The position numbers and the translations under genes were made by a program. From positions 729,010 through 793,009 of the forward strand of contig NZ_CM001376.1 in the NCBI RefSeq assembly GCF_000237805.1: a DNA stretch of 64,000 bases, given 5' to 3'. Under the pieces are notes generated by a model. That model did no database searches. It was given only the letters and a program-made list of their open reading frames with translations, and was not told the DNA's origin. This document shows, in pieces, positions 54,215 to 63,881 of the stretch (positions within the stretch are counted from its first letter, which is position 1; the number at the start of each line of letters is the position of its first letter). Origin of the DNA: Jonquetella anthropi DSM 22815 (GTDB lineage: Bacteria; Synergistota; Synergistia; Synergistales; Dethiosulfovibrionaceae).

Positions 54215-54322
54215 GTGTCTTTGTCCTCTACCATAGGCCAGCATCGTATCATTGAGTCATATGTTGACAACGAACTTACATTAAGGCGTTATGCAAGGAG
54301 AATGCTGAATGAGCCATCTTAG
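54215..54322 (+). CDS. Possible 35-residue leader peptide before the XRE regulator
   Basis: AAAAGGAG (54198-54205) precedes GTG at 54215, which opens 35 codons (MSLSSTIGQHRIIESYVDNE, then LTLRRYARRMLNEPS). Its end overlaps the start of the XRE gene (54309), so it could couple translation. It resembles the conserved tail of a DNA-binding protein but I cannot name one. Confidence 0.35.
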   Translation: MSLSSTIGQHRIIESYVDNELTLRRYARRMLNEPS

Positions 54323-54518
54323 CTATAAAAAACTTTGGAAACGTCTGATTGATCTGGATCTTACTAAAACACAGCTCCGAGAAGGTGCTGGAATCAGCAC
54401 TTCCACTATGTCGCGCCTTAAAGTCGGAAGTAACGTAAATACCGAAGTCATTGTGAAAATTTGTGACTATCTCAGTTGCCGGGTTGAAGACATTTGCGAA
54501 TTGGAAAAATCAGAGTGA
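54309..54518 (+). CDS. XRE-family helix-turn-helix regulator
   Basis: The 69-residue protein is a single HTH domain of the YozG/HTH_26 type: YKKLWKRLIDLDLTKTQLREGAGISTSTMSRLKVGSNVNTEVIVKICDYL. AAGGAG precedes the ATG. It lies 25 bases upstream of the methylase gene and probably controls that operon, as in many small control-protein restriction systems. Confidence 0.85.
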   Translation: MSHLSYKKLWKRLIDLDLTKTQLREGAGISTSTMSRLKVGSNVNTEVIVKICDYLSCRVEDICELEKSE

Positions 54519-54543
54519 TTTCACTTGCAGGAGGATAAAAACT

Positions 54544-56518
54544 ATGACCATTGTGGAACAAGTCTTACAAGATGCGGCTCATTCCATAGAATAGTTCACC
54601 GAGGCAGAACTACAGCAGATTGAATCCCAGCTCACAAAAAGAGAAAAAAGAGGTACTCCATACTGGGAAGTGAATTGCTTGGTGCGCAACAAGGTAATTC
54701 GTGCCACGCCAGAAGAAATAGTCCGGCAGCTTTATATTCTCAAACTGCACAGTATTTACAACTATCCACTTGATTTGATGCAGGTTGAATATCCTGTTCA
54801 TTTCGGGCGTGAAGTTAAACGTGCTGACATCGTGATATTCGACAAAAAACATTCCACGACCCCGTACATTATCGTGGAACTTAAAAAGCCAAAGCTGAAA
54901 GATGGAAAAGAACAGCTTCGCTCTTACTGTAACGCTACAGGTGCGCCAATTGGTATTTGGACAAACGGCGGACAGATCTCCTACTATCACCGTAAGGATC
55001 CAAACTATTTTGAGGATATCCCCAACATTCCAAGTGCCGAAGAATCCCTTAAAGACATTTTGACCGAACGTTGGACACTTGACGATTTAGTGGCAAAAGA
55101 TAAGCTGGTCACCGAGCGTAAAAGCTTGAAAGATCTCATTTTGGAAATGGAAGACGAAGTCCTTGCAAATGCGGGCGTTGATGTTTTTGAAGAAGTTTTC
55201 AAGCTAATCTTCACCAAGCTATTCGATGAGATGCGTTCGGGCCGTAATAAGAAGCGAAACTTAGAGTTTCGTAACTATGGGGAGACAGACGAAGAGCTCA
55301 AGAAGAAAATCCAATTCTTATTTGATCAGGCAAAAGATCAATGGGACGGAGTATTTACTGGCGATGCTAAACTTTTACTATCGCCGTCTCATTTGGCAAT
55401 TTGCATTTCTAGCCTGCAGGATGTAAAGCTGTTCAACTCTAACCTTGATGTTGTGGACGACGCCTTCGAATATCTTATGAGTAAAACCAGCAAAGGAGAA
55501 AAAGGCCAGTTCTTCACTCCGCGCTATGTAATCGAAATGTGCGTCAAAATGCTTAATCCACGTGCAGACGAAACTATGATCGATACGGCAGCCGGATCCT
55601 GCGGCTTCCCTGTACATACAATGTTCCACGTGTGGCGCTCCATCATGAAAGAAAAAGAGTCAGTTCAATCCAATCTATTCACAACAGAAGAAAAACCGGA
55701 TGAATGTACATATTATGTTAATAATAATGTATTCGCAATTGACTTTGACGAAAAAACTGTTCGTGTTGCTAGAACCCTGAATCTCATTGCAGGAGACGGG
55801 CAAACGAACGTTCTTCATTTAAACACCCTCGACTACGAACACTGGGATGATACCGCTAAAGACAATGATTGGCGCTACAACGTGGGATGGAGACGCCTAT
55901 GCAGGCTGAGAACAACTAAAAACTCAAAAACTACGCATTTAACTTTGATATTGTTATGGCCAACCCGCCTTTTGCGGGGGATATTAAAGAGTCTCGCATC
56001 ATCACCAAATATGACCTTGGTAAAAACGCTAAAGGCCAGTTCCAAAGTAAAGTCGGGCGTGACATCTTATTCATTGAACGCAATTTGAATTTTCTAAAAC
56101 CGGGTGGCCGCATGGCAATCGTACTGCCACAAGGACGCTTTAACAACGCCTCTGACAAATACATTCGTGATTTCATTGCCGAGCATTGCCGAATTCTTGC
56201 TGTCGTGGGGTTACATGGGAATGTTTTCAAACCACATACTGGGACAAAGACGAGTGTTCTGTTTGTGCAAAAGTGGGATGACAAGCTCTGCCCAAAAAAA
56301 GAGGATTATCCTATCTTCTTTGCCACGATGCAAAAACCAAGCAAGGATAACTCAGGCGATAAGATCTTCGCATGCGACGAGAATGGGGTGCCGAAACTTG
56401 ATAACCACGGGCATTTATTCGTAGATCACGACCTCTATAATCACGAAGGACTCACGAACGACGGCATTGCGGAAGCATTTCAAGAGTTCGCCAAACGAGA
56501 GGGCTTATCTTTTTTTCA

Positions 56519-56522
<4 letters not shown>
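54544..56522 (+). pseudogene. Fused PD-(D/E)XK nuclease / N6-adenine methylase of a BcgI-like or type I-like RM system, disrupted
   Basis: Reading from ATG 54544, an in-frame TAG at 54592-54594 (codon 17) interrupts the gene (SIE-stop-FTEAELQQIE, probably once CAG). The frame then encodes a nuclease domain with RADIVIFD and IIVELKKPK (D...ExK). A methylase domain follows, with motif I DTAAGSCGF and motif IV NPPF. Between motifs I and IV the frame shifts by one base at an A5 run (55926-55930): KNSK must continue as NYAFNFDIVMANPPF. Restored length is about 659 residues, close to BcgIA-type RM subunits. No separate hsdR is present. Confidence 0.8.
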
Positions 56523-57979
<1,457 letters not shown>

Positions 57980-58002
57980 TTGCTACCTATAATCAGAAAG
58001 CC

Positions 58003-58788
58003 ATGTACTACTGGCGCTTGGCAATCTTCTATTTCTTAGAAGAGTTAGGTTGTTTTGCCAACTTGCAAGAGCAACAGTGCAACTATGTTGTCAAGAATTT
58101 CTCGGAAACCTTCCGAGCTTCAGGGAGATTGGATAGCGAATACTATCAGACAAAGTATGACAAATTATTTGTGCAACTCGGAAGGCTGAATAGTAAGAAG
58201 CTATCTCACCTTGTCAGGATACAGAAATCCATTGAGCCTGGCAGCGCTGCCTACATGGAAAAAGGAATTCCGTTTGTTCGAGTACAGGATTTATCCTCAC
58301 AAGGCATTAGTGAGCCATGTATCTATCTTGACCAGAAAAGTTGCGCCGAGGCCCCTCGTCCTCAGAAAGACACAATCCTATTTTCTAAAGATGGAACTGT
58401 TGGTATTGCCTACAAAGTACAAGAGAATGATCCTGAGTTCGTAACTTCATCGGCAATTCTGCATCTGAACATGAAAACAGATGAGATGCTTCCTGATTAC
58501 CTGACATTAATGTTGAACTCCCCTATAGTTCAGCTACAAGCTGAACGAGATGCAGGCGGTTCGGTCATCAACCATTGGAAGCTGTCTGAAATTGCAGATG
58601 TGCTAGTGCCTGTGCTCTCCTACGAACAGCAAAAAGAAATCAGCTTATTAGCCCAATCGAGTTTTAGGTATAGGACAATAAGCAAGCAGTATCTCGAAAT
58701 CGCTACGCGTGCGGTTGAGGTCGCTATTGAGCAAAATGAAGACGCAGCTATCTGTTACATCGAAGATTGTGAGAATCTGCTAGTATAA
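58003..58788 (+). CDS. Third specificity module (HsdS half), out of frame with hsdS
   Basis: The 261-residue frame holds one recognition unit (RLDSEYYQTKYDKL at 42-55, FVRVQDLSSQGISEP) and a spacer helix ending AVEVAIEQNEDAA, closely parallel to AVELAIDKSEDDA at the end of hsdS. That is written here as homologous tails, hsdS reading SVELAIDKSEDDA. The ATG at 58003 lacks a good ribosome site, so it is probably expressed mainly as a fusion after repeat-number change. The fused protein would be 757 (10 units) or 753 (7 units) residues. Confidence 0.8.
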   Translation: MYYWRLAIFYFLEELGCFANLQEQQCNYVVKNFSETFRASGRLDSEYYQTKYDKLFVQLGRLNSKKLSHLVRIQKSIEPGSAAYMEKGIPFVRVQDLSSQGISEPCIYLDQKSCAEAPRPQKDTILFSKDGTVGIAYKVQENDPEFVTSSAILHLNMKTDEMLPDYLTLMLNSPIVQLQAERDAGGSVINHWKLSEIADVLVPVLSYEQQKEISLLAQSSFRYRTISKQYLEIATRAVEVAIEQNEDAAICYIEDCENLLV

Positions 58789-58921
58789 TAAGTCTAAAAG
58801 GACGGTTCTCCTCAGTGTACTGGTCCACGAAAGCTCCATAATCAAACTGTTTGGACAGATGAAGAGAAAAAAATTATAGTAAAAGAGGTGTTCATACATA
58901 TTTTTACAACTTACAGAACAA

Positions 58922-59125
58922 ATGCAAGCTAACCTACGTGCAGTAGCGGAAAAATTTGGACACACGTAACAATGGTATGTCTATGTCCAACAGGCCCTGA
59001 ATCAATATCTCGAAGATTTAGAAGACGCAGCTATCGGTGATGAGGCGTATCAAGAATATTTACGTTCTGGAAAGAAGTCTTACACGATGGAAGAGGTCCG
59101 AATAGTCTGTGGATTGGACAGTTGA
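58922..59125 (+). pseudogene. RelB-type antitoxin remnant
   Basis: An in-frame TAA at 58967-58969 splits a 67-codon frame. After it the sequence QALNQYLEDLEDAAIGDEAY and EYLRSGKKSYTMEEV, ending CGLDS, matches the C-terminal half of RelB/RHH-type antitoxins that carry the ...SYTLEEVxxELGL tail. No toxin gene follows. It lies downstream of the RM genes. Confidence 0.55.
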
Positions 59126-59137
59126 TTTTGTGGAACC

Positions 59138-59180
59138 ACAACAAGCGCCAACCGCCCATTGGGCGGTCGGCGCTTGTTGT
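59138..59180. terminator. Long inverted repeat, probable bidirectional terminator
   Basis: ACAACAAGCGCC (59138-59149) pairs with GGCGCTTGTTGT (59169-59180). An inner ACCGCCC/GGGCGGT stem continues it after one mismatch, for 19 bp in all with an ATT loop. A T-rich stretch follows. It closes the antitoxin remnant. The next gap (59181-59588) holds only the operator-like repeat below. Confidence 0.65.
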
Positions 59181-59504
59181 TACTTAGTTAATTTTTGCTA
59201 TGTCCCGTTCAGAGGTTCTCGTTTTTACAGCTCCCCCAGTTGATGCGGCTAATATCATATAGACGCTCGGACTTATGCGAGATATTTACGTATTATATAA
59301 AACAATATATTCAACGCGTTATTTTGTAAATATAAGGTCCCAGTTTAAGCCCCAGTTACATAAATCATTGCAAAAGAACACGCCCCTTGCTGCGAGTGGC
59401 TTTTGTGCTGCTCGACCTTCGGTCGTGCCGTACCTGAAATTGCGCAGGGCATCAGAACCCTGCAGGCTTGTCTCACTTCACGCTCTCGATCGAATCGGCT
59501 TCTG

Positions 59505-59531
59505 TTAATATATACTTACCATATGTATTAA
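59505..59531 (+). promoter_or_regulatory. Operator-like inverted repeat and promoter region before hicAB
   Basis: TTAATATATA (59505-59514) and TATGTATTAA (59522-59531) are inverted with 9 of 10 matching. A TATAGT box follows at 59537-59542. HicB antitoxins autoregulate by binding such palindromes over their promoter, so this is a plausible operator. Confidence 0.4.
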
Positions 59532-59588
59532 GATGTTATAGTAATCTCAGACTATGTCAGAGAGGAGTTCCGCTCTGGGCGATCCCTA

Positions 59589-59774
59589 CCATCCGCGAAG
59601 ATCATTTCCCAGCTTGAAGGATAAGGTTGGTATTGCGTCAGAATCGCCGGAGATCATCACCAGTTTAAAAAGGACGGCGTTCCCGGCAAAGTGACAATCC
59701 ATTACCCAGTCAAGGACATCTCAGGAGAGCTTCTCAAAAGCATTGAACAACAAGCGGGCATTCGCCTAAAGTAA
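59589..59774 (+). pseudogene. hicA: hicA toxin remnant
   Basis: The frame encodes PSAKIISQLEG, then a stop (TAA, 59622-59624), then GWYCVRIAGDHHQFKKDGVP and VTIHYPVKDISGELLKSIEQ with AGIRLK. The catalytic GDHHQF histidines of HicA are intact, but the stop lies where family members read ExDGW, and no ATG is visible at the expected start. The toxin is therefore inactive. The HicB gene follows 12 bases later. Confidence 0.85.
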
Positions 59775-59786
59775 GGAGGAAACATC

Positions 59787-60188
59787 ATGGTTGACCGATA
59801 TATCTACCCGGCTCAGCTGCACTACGAAGCACACCAAGTCGGCGTCACCTTTCCAGATCTGCCGGGTTGCGTCACCGTTGGCAAGGACGCAACAGAAGCG
59901 ATCTACAGAGCCAAAGAGGCCTTAGGGCTTCATCTGGTCGGTATGGAAGACGATCACGACACGATCCCAGCGCCTTCCCAAGAGGCTCAACTTTCCACAG
60001 AGGAAAAAGCAATCTATGTCCTGATCGAAGTTTGGATGCCGCTTATTCGCGCCGCAGTCCGAGAACCCTACGTTCGCAAATCCGTCACGGTACCCGCGTG
60101 GATGGACAAAGCCGCCAAAAAAGCCGGCCTCAACTACAGTCAGCTGCTCCAAGCGGCCATTGCCCAGTCGATTGGCGCTTCTAAATAG
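59787..60188 (+). CDS. hicB: HicB antitoxin
   Basis: The 133-residue protein has the HicB core (YEAHQVGVTFPDLPGCVTVGKDATEAIYRAKEALGLHL) and a C-terminal ribbon-helix-helix-type DNA-binding segment (VTVPAWMDKAAKKAGLNYSQLLQAAI). AAGGAGG precedes the ATG. Its partner HicA is broken, so the antitoxin may persist as an orphan regulator. Confidence 0.9.
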   Translation: MVDRYIYPAQLHYEAHQVGVTFPDLPGCVTVGKDATEAIYRAKEALGLHLVGMEDDHDTIPAPSQEAQLSTEEKAIYVLIEVWMPLIRAAVREPYVRKSVTVPAWMDKAAKKAGLNYSQLLQAAIAQSIGASK

Positions 60189-60230
60189 CTCAGTTAAAGC
60201 TCCCTGCTTAGCCAATAAGGAGGTGCCACG

Positions 60231-60629
60231 ATGATTTATCTATTTACCGCAACGTTTACAAAAAACGACGTCTCTGGATATAATGCCCGCGTCCCTGATT
60301 TGCCGGGATGCATTACGACGGGCAAAGACCTCTCAGACGCAATCGACCAGATGAAAGACGCCATGGCCCTATGGCTTGTGACAGCAGAAGACGAGGGACT
60401 TGAGATCCCTACCCCAACACCTCAATCACTCTTACACTGCACTCCTGATACAATCTGCTCAGTGCTAAAAGCTGACACCGTTCTATATCGTTCGCAAACG
60501 GACACACGAGCCACGAGGAAAAACGTTTCTTTGCCTTTGTGAATGAGTCAATTAGCGGACAAACAAGGGATTAACTGCTCCCAAGTGCTTCAAGAGGCTT
60601 GGCGCGAAAAACTTAACCAACACGCCTAA
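60231..60629 (+). pseudogene. Second hicB-like gene interrupted by TGA
   Basis: The frame starts with a HicB core (ATFTKNDVSGYNARVPDLPGC, then ITTGKDLSDAIDQMK). A TGA at 60540-60542 interrupts it exactly where HicB proteins read Trp (VSLPL-stop-MSQLADKQGINCSQVLQEAWREKL). A single TGG-to-TGA change would explain this. The 103-residue product would keep the core but lose its DNA-binding tail. AAGGAGG precedes the ATG. Confidence 0.8.
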
Positions 60630-60655
60630 AAAAGGCTACTCCCCCTCTTCTCTCA

Positions 60656-60952
60656 TCATTCATTAGTTGGAAGGGGCACAATTGCCAGCGTCTTACCTAA
60701 AGGAACTAAAAGCTTTATTACGGTGTCAATTTGGGGGTTTGTTTCGCCCAGCTCCATTCTCGCTATAACAGGCTGCTTTACCCCGCTCATTTCTTCGAGT
60801 TTGCGCTGAGATAATCCTAGTTCCCGACGGGCTCTGATAAGTTCCCCGATGAGAGCAGCTTTAAGATGGCTAATGGCAATGTCTTCTGGGGTGAAGAGTT
60901 CTTTCTGAACATCTTCCCAGCGAATGCCGACTGAGCTGTTGTCCATTTTCAT
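60656..60952 (-). CDS. HigA-like XRE antitoxin
   Basis: The 98-residue minus-strand protein has a HigA-type N-terminal helix (WEDVQKELFTPEDIAISHLK) and an HTH domain (LIRARRELGLSQRKLEEMSGVKQPVIARMELGETNPQIDTVIKLL). AAAGGTG precedes ATG at 60952; ATG at 60946 is also possible. Upstream on the same strand lies a damaged HigB-like toxin frame. Confidence 0.8.
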   Translation of the reverse strand: MKMDNSSVGIRWEDVQKELFTPEDIAISHLKAALIGELIRARRELGLSQRKLEEMSGVKQPVIARMELGETNPQIDTVIKLLVPLGKTLAIVPLPTNE

Positions 60953-61060
60953 CACACCTTTCTTTAAAATACGCAAACTCCCGTTTAGCTTGTTCAATTT
61001 CCTGAGGTAGCATTTTTGCGACTTCCTCACAAAATTATGCAAAAGAACATAACTCCCATT
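60870..61060 (-). pseudogene. HigB-like toxin remnant
   Basis: On the minus strand NGSYVLLHNFVRKSQK matches the HigB/Gp49 core (VLLHGFxKKTQK). The continuation MLPQEIEQAKREFAYF, matching (T)PxxEIEKAKR, is in another frame, shifted at an A5 run (61013-61017). The N-terminal half is unrecognisable. The toxin is therefore probably dead, leaving HigA as an orphan. Confidence 0.5.
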
Positions 61061-61176
61061 ATGCCAGCCGACGTCACGTCCTCTAGCCCTGTCGATCGTT
61101 GACTTTGTCAGCAGAGGCGGCTCCTTTTGCAAAAAGTCCCAAATGAAACACCAGCAATAGCAAGGGTTTGAGAGAA

Positions 61177-61230
61177 AAACCGGGACTGTAAACGGGAACA
61201 TCTTCAACCCGAAAAACACAGTCCCGGTTT
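61177..61230. repeat. 13-bp inverted repeat
   Basis: AAACCGGGACTGT (61177-61189) and ACAGTCCCGGTTT (61218-61230) are perfect inverses with a 28-base spacer that itself contains CGGG/CCCG. A partial third copy (AGTCCCGGTTTT) follows at once. It lies at the island edge beside tRNA-Arg and could be a protein-binding site or an element end. Confidence 0.6.
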
Positions 61231-61287
61231 AAGTCCCGGTTTTGCGCCGGTAAAGACTGTTTGATTCCGTTTGATTCCGATAAAATT

Positions 61288-61328
61288 ATAGCGTGCCAGC
61301 CCAGATATTTTTAAGGCTGGCACGCTAT
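61288..61328 (-). terminator. Terminator of tRNA-Arg (bidirectional)
   Basis: ATAGCGTGCCAGCC pairs with GGCTGGCACGCTAT over 14 bp. On the minus strand it is followed by AATTTTATC, giving a T-run. It lies 50 bases past the tRNA 3' end. Confidence 0.75.
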
Positions 61329-61377
61329 TTTATGCATATTCCGATAGATACCGAAATATCCCGGAAAACCGTCCAAA

Positions 61378-61454
61378 TGGCGCGCTCGGCGAGATTCGAA
61401 CTCACGACCTTCGCCTCCGGAGGGCGACACTCTATCCAGCTGAGCTACGAGCGC
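61378..61454 (-). tRNA. tRNA-Arg(CCG)
   Basis: Read on the minus strand, acceptor GCGCTCG pairs with CGAGCGC, with discriminator G and an encoded CCA. The anticodon stem TCGCC/GGCGA holds loop CTCCGGA, giving CCG. The accessory island lies on its 3' side, as expected if the tRNA end was an integration target, but I found no repeated 3' end in the window. Confidence 0.93.
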
Positions 61455-61521
61455 AACGGAGTTATGCTACACCGGAAGATAGCTTTCGTCAAGCGTTTTA
61501 GGCAAGTCTGCGCTAAAAGAC

Positions 61522-63870
61522 TTATTTGAAACGGACGATTGTGACGCCGTATCCTCCTTCACCGGGGCCGCCAAGGCGATACTCGGATACGTAGTTGAGG
61601 CTGGCGCACAGCTCATGGACGGCCCGGCGAAGGATTCCCTCTCCCCGCCCATGAATGATCGTGACTTCGCCGTAACCGGCTCTCATGGCCCGATCCAAGT
61701 ACTGGGACACGAGCGGCATGGCTTCGTCCAGCGAAAGCCCTCTGACCATCAATGAGCCGGCGACGCCTTCCGGTTTGGTGAACTTCGGCCCCGAGGCGAA
61801 AGACTCTTCCTTCGGCCGTTTGGTTCTGACCAAGCGGCGGACTGGAACGGATACTTTCATCATGCCCATCTGAACTTCAGCGTTGTTTTCGCTGAGGGCG
61901 ACAATTTCACCGATTGCTTTGCCGTCGGCTCCGATTCGGACCGAGTCCCCGACGGCCAACGGTTTTTCTTGAGACAGGGCGGCGTTTTTTCTGGCCTCGA
62001 TGGAGGCTTCTCGGACAGCTCCCCTGAGCCGGGCTGCCTTCGTCTGTTTTTTGTGGTCCTCCATGACCTTGTGTCCGGCAGATTCAGCTGCGTCTTGGAG
62101 GTTTCTCAGGAGGTCCCGAGCCTGCTGTTCTGCTTCGTCTAAAACCTGCCGGGCCTGCTGCTGGGCTTTTAGGAGAACGTCGTCTTTTTGGCTGAAGAGC
62201 GCTTTGCGCCGCGCTTCGATTTGTGTCTGGGCGGTTTGCAGCTCGGTTTGGCGCTGGATAACTTCCCGCTCGATTCGGTCGAGCTGGGACTTTTTCGTCT
62301 GCAGCTCTCCCATCAGGCGTTCAGCGTCCACTTCCCGTTCGTTCAAAAGCCGCCGGGCCCGGCTCAATATGTTTTGAGGCATACCGTACCGTCCCGCAAT
62401 GGCTAGGGCGTTGCTTTGCCCGGGAACGCCGGTGAGCAGCCGGTACGTCGGTTTCAGTGACTTTTGATCAAAATCGACACAGGCCGCCTCTACGCCGGCC
62501 GTGACGGTGGCGTAGTGCTTTATCGGGTTGTGGTGGGTTGTGGCCAGAACGAGACTGCCCCGTTTGCCAAACTCTTCAAGAAGGGCAATGCCTAGGGCCG
62601 AGCCTTCCTGCGGGTCAGTTCCCGCGCCCAGTTCGTCCAGCAGGACGAGAGAATTCTTCGTGGCTTTTTCGAGAGCCTGGACGATTCGGGTCAGGTGGGA
62701 GCTGAACGTGGAAAGGTTCTGTTCGATGCTCTGTTCGTCGCCGATGTCGGCGTAAATGCCGTCGATCGGGCCGATGGTCGATCCGTCGCCGCACGGGGCA
62801 GGAAGGCCGCACCAGCTCAGGTAGACGGCCACGGCTGCCGTTTTTAGGGCGACAGTTTTCCCTCCGGTGTTGGGGCCGGTGACGACCAGTTGGCGATATT
62901 TCAGTCCGCAGGCGACGTCAATAGGGACGGCGCCGCTTCCTAGAAGTGGATGCCGAAGCTGATAAAAGCGGAAGTGGCATGGCGCTTGGAGTTCGGCCAA
63001 GCGCCATTTTGCGCCGGACATCCACTCTAAGGCGCAGTGACACAGGTCAAGCTGGCACAGGACGTCTTCGGCTGCACGGATTGCGCCCTGCCGCGCCAGA
63101 AGGAGCCCGGTCAGTTCTCTAAAAATGGTCCGTTCTTCTTCCTTGATCTGTTGGTTCAGGTCGGCTATCTGGTTGTTCAGCGGGACGATGGACTGGGGCT
63201 CCATGTAGGCGGAGTTCCCGGAAAGCGACCGTTCGGTGAATATCCCCGGGAAGGACGGGACAGAGCCGGGCTTGACCAGCACGGAGAACCGTCCGTTCCG
63301 GAGGGTGAGGATCTTTTCTTGAAGCATGTGGCTCTGAGGGCCGTTGAGGAATCGGTTTCCCCGAGCCCGCGCTTGGCCTTTCGCGTTTTCCAGTTTTGTT
63401 CGGAGGTCGCGCAGCCGAGGCGAGGCGCCGTCAAGCAGTTCGCCTGAATCGTCAAGCACAGCCAGGCGGCGGATTTCTTCAGTAAAGTCTCGGATGCGGC
63501 CGCAGAGAGCTTTAAGCTCCGGCCAGTCCTCTTTTGTTGAGTCGAGGAACTCTTTAATTTTCTGACTGAGTTCGAGAAGCCGGCGGATCGTCAAGAGCTG
63601 TGGTCCGTCGATCCAGCCGGTTTCCTTGGCTTCGTCAAGCAGATAAGCGGCGAGCTTTACGTCAGAGAGCCAAGGGAACTCTCCCCTTTTTGCCTGGCAG
63701 TCGGCATAGGACTTGAGCGTGTTCTGCCGGGTTCGGAGCTCTTCGACAGTTGAAGCTGGGGACAGATGGGCCAAGGCTTTTAGCGCGAGTTCGCTACGGG
63801 CCTTGCGGCCGAAGAGAGCTAAGACGTCTGGCAGTTCAAGCGTTTGGGCTGTTTGTGCTGAAAGGTTCAT
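61522..63870 (-). CDS. mutS2: Endonuclease MutS2 (Smr-domain recombination/ribosome rescue factor)
   Basis: The 782-residue protein has MutS core domains, Walker A GPNTGGKTVAL, Walker B LVLLDELGAGTDP, a long coiled coil (about 510-640) and a C-terminal Smr domain (LSLDEAM, then VTIIHGRGEGILRRAV). MutS2 suppresses recombination in some bacteria and rescues collided ribosomes in others. ATG is at 63870. This minus-strand gene supports the orientation switch near 51 kb. Confidence 0.94.
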   Translation of the reverse strand: MNLSAQTAQTLELPDVLALFGRKARSELALKALAHLSPASTVEELRTRQNTLKSYADCQAKRGEFPWLSDVKLAAYLLDEAKETGWIDGPQLLTIRRLLELSQKIKEFLDSTKEDWPELKALCGRIRDFTEEIRRLAVLDDSGELLDGASPRLRDLRTKLENAKGQARARGNRFLNGPQSHMLQEKILTLRNGRFSVLVKPGSVPSFPGIFTERSLSGNSAYMEPQSIVPLNNQIADLNQQIKEEERTIFRELTGLLLARQGAIRAAEDVLCQLDLCHCALEWMSGAKWRLAELQAPCHFRFYQLRHPLLGSGAVPIDVACGLKYRQLVVTGPNTGGKTVALKTAAVAVYLSWCGLPAPCGDGSTIGPIDGIYADIGDEQSIEQNLSTFSSHLTRIVQALEKATKNSLVLLDELGAGTDPQEGSALGIALLEEFGKRGSLVLATTHHNPIKHYATVTAGVEAACVDFDQKSLKPTYRLLTGVPGQSNALAIAGRYGMPQNILSRARRLLNEREVDAERLMGELQTKKSQLDRIEREVIQRQTELQTAQTQIEARRKALFSQKDDVLLKAQQQARQVLDEAEQQARDLLRNLQDAAESAGHKVMEDHKKQTKAARLRGAVREASIEARKNAALSQEKPLAVGDSVRIGADGKAIGEIVALSENNAEVQMGMMKVSVPVRRLVRTKRPKEESFASGPKFTKPEGVAGSLMVRGLSLDEAMPLVSQYLDRAMRAGYGEVTIIHGRGEGILRRAVHELCASLNYVSEYRLGGPGEGGYGVTIVRFK

Positions 63871-63881
63871 GACGGAGCTGG

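Noticed and set aside
54592-54594. TAG as a pyrrolysine codon in the methylase gene
   Set aside because: It lies near the N-terminus of a gene that also has a frameshift, no pyl genes are visible, and neighbouring genes carry TAA and TGA stops of the same kind. Decay is simpler.
60540-60542. TGA read as selenocysteine or tryptophan in the second HicB
   Set aside because: TGA ends many genes here, including ATGA overlaps, so the code is standard. HicB has no selenoprotein relatives, and no SECIS-like stem was evident.
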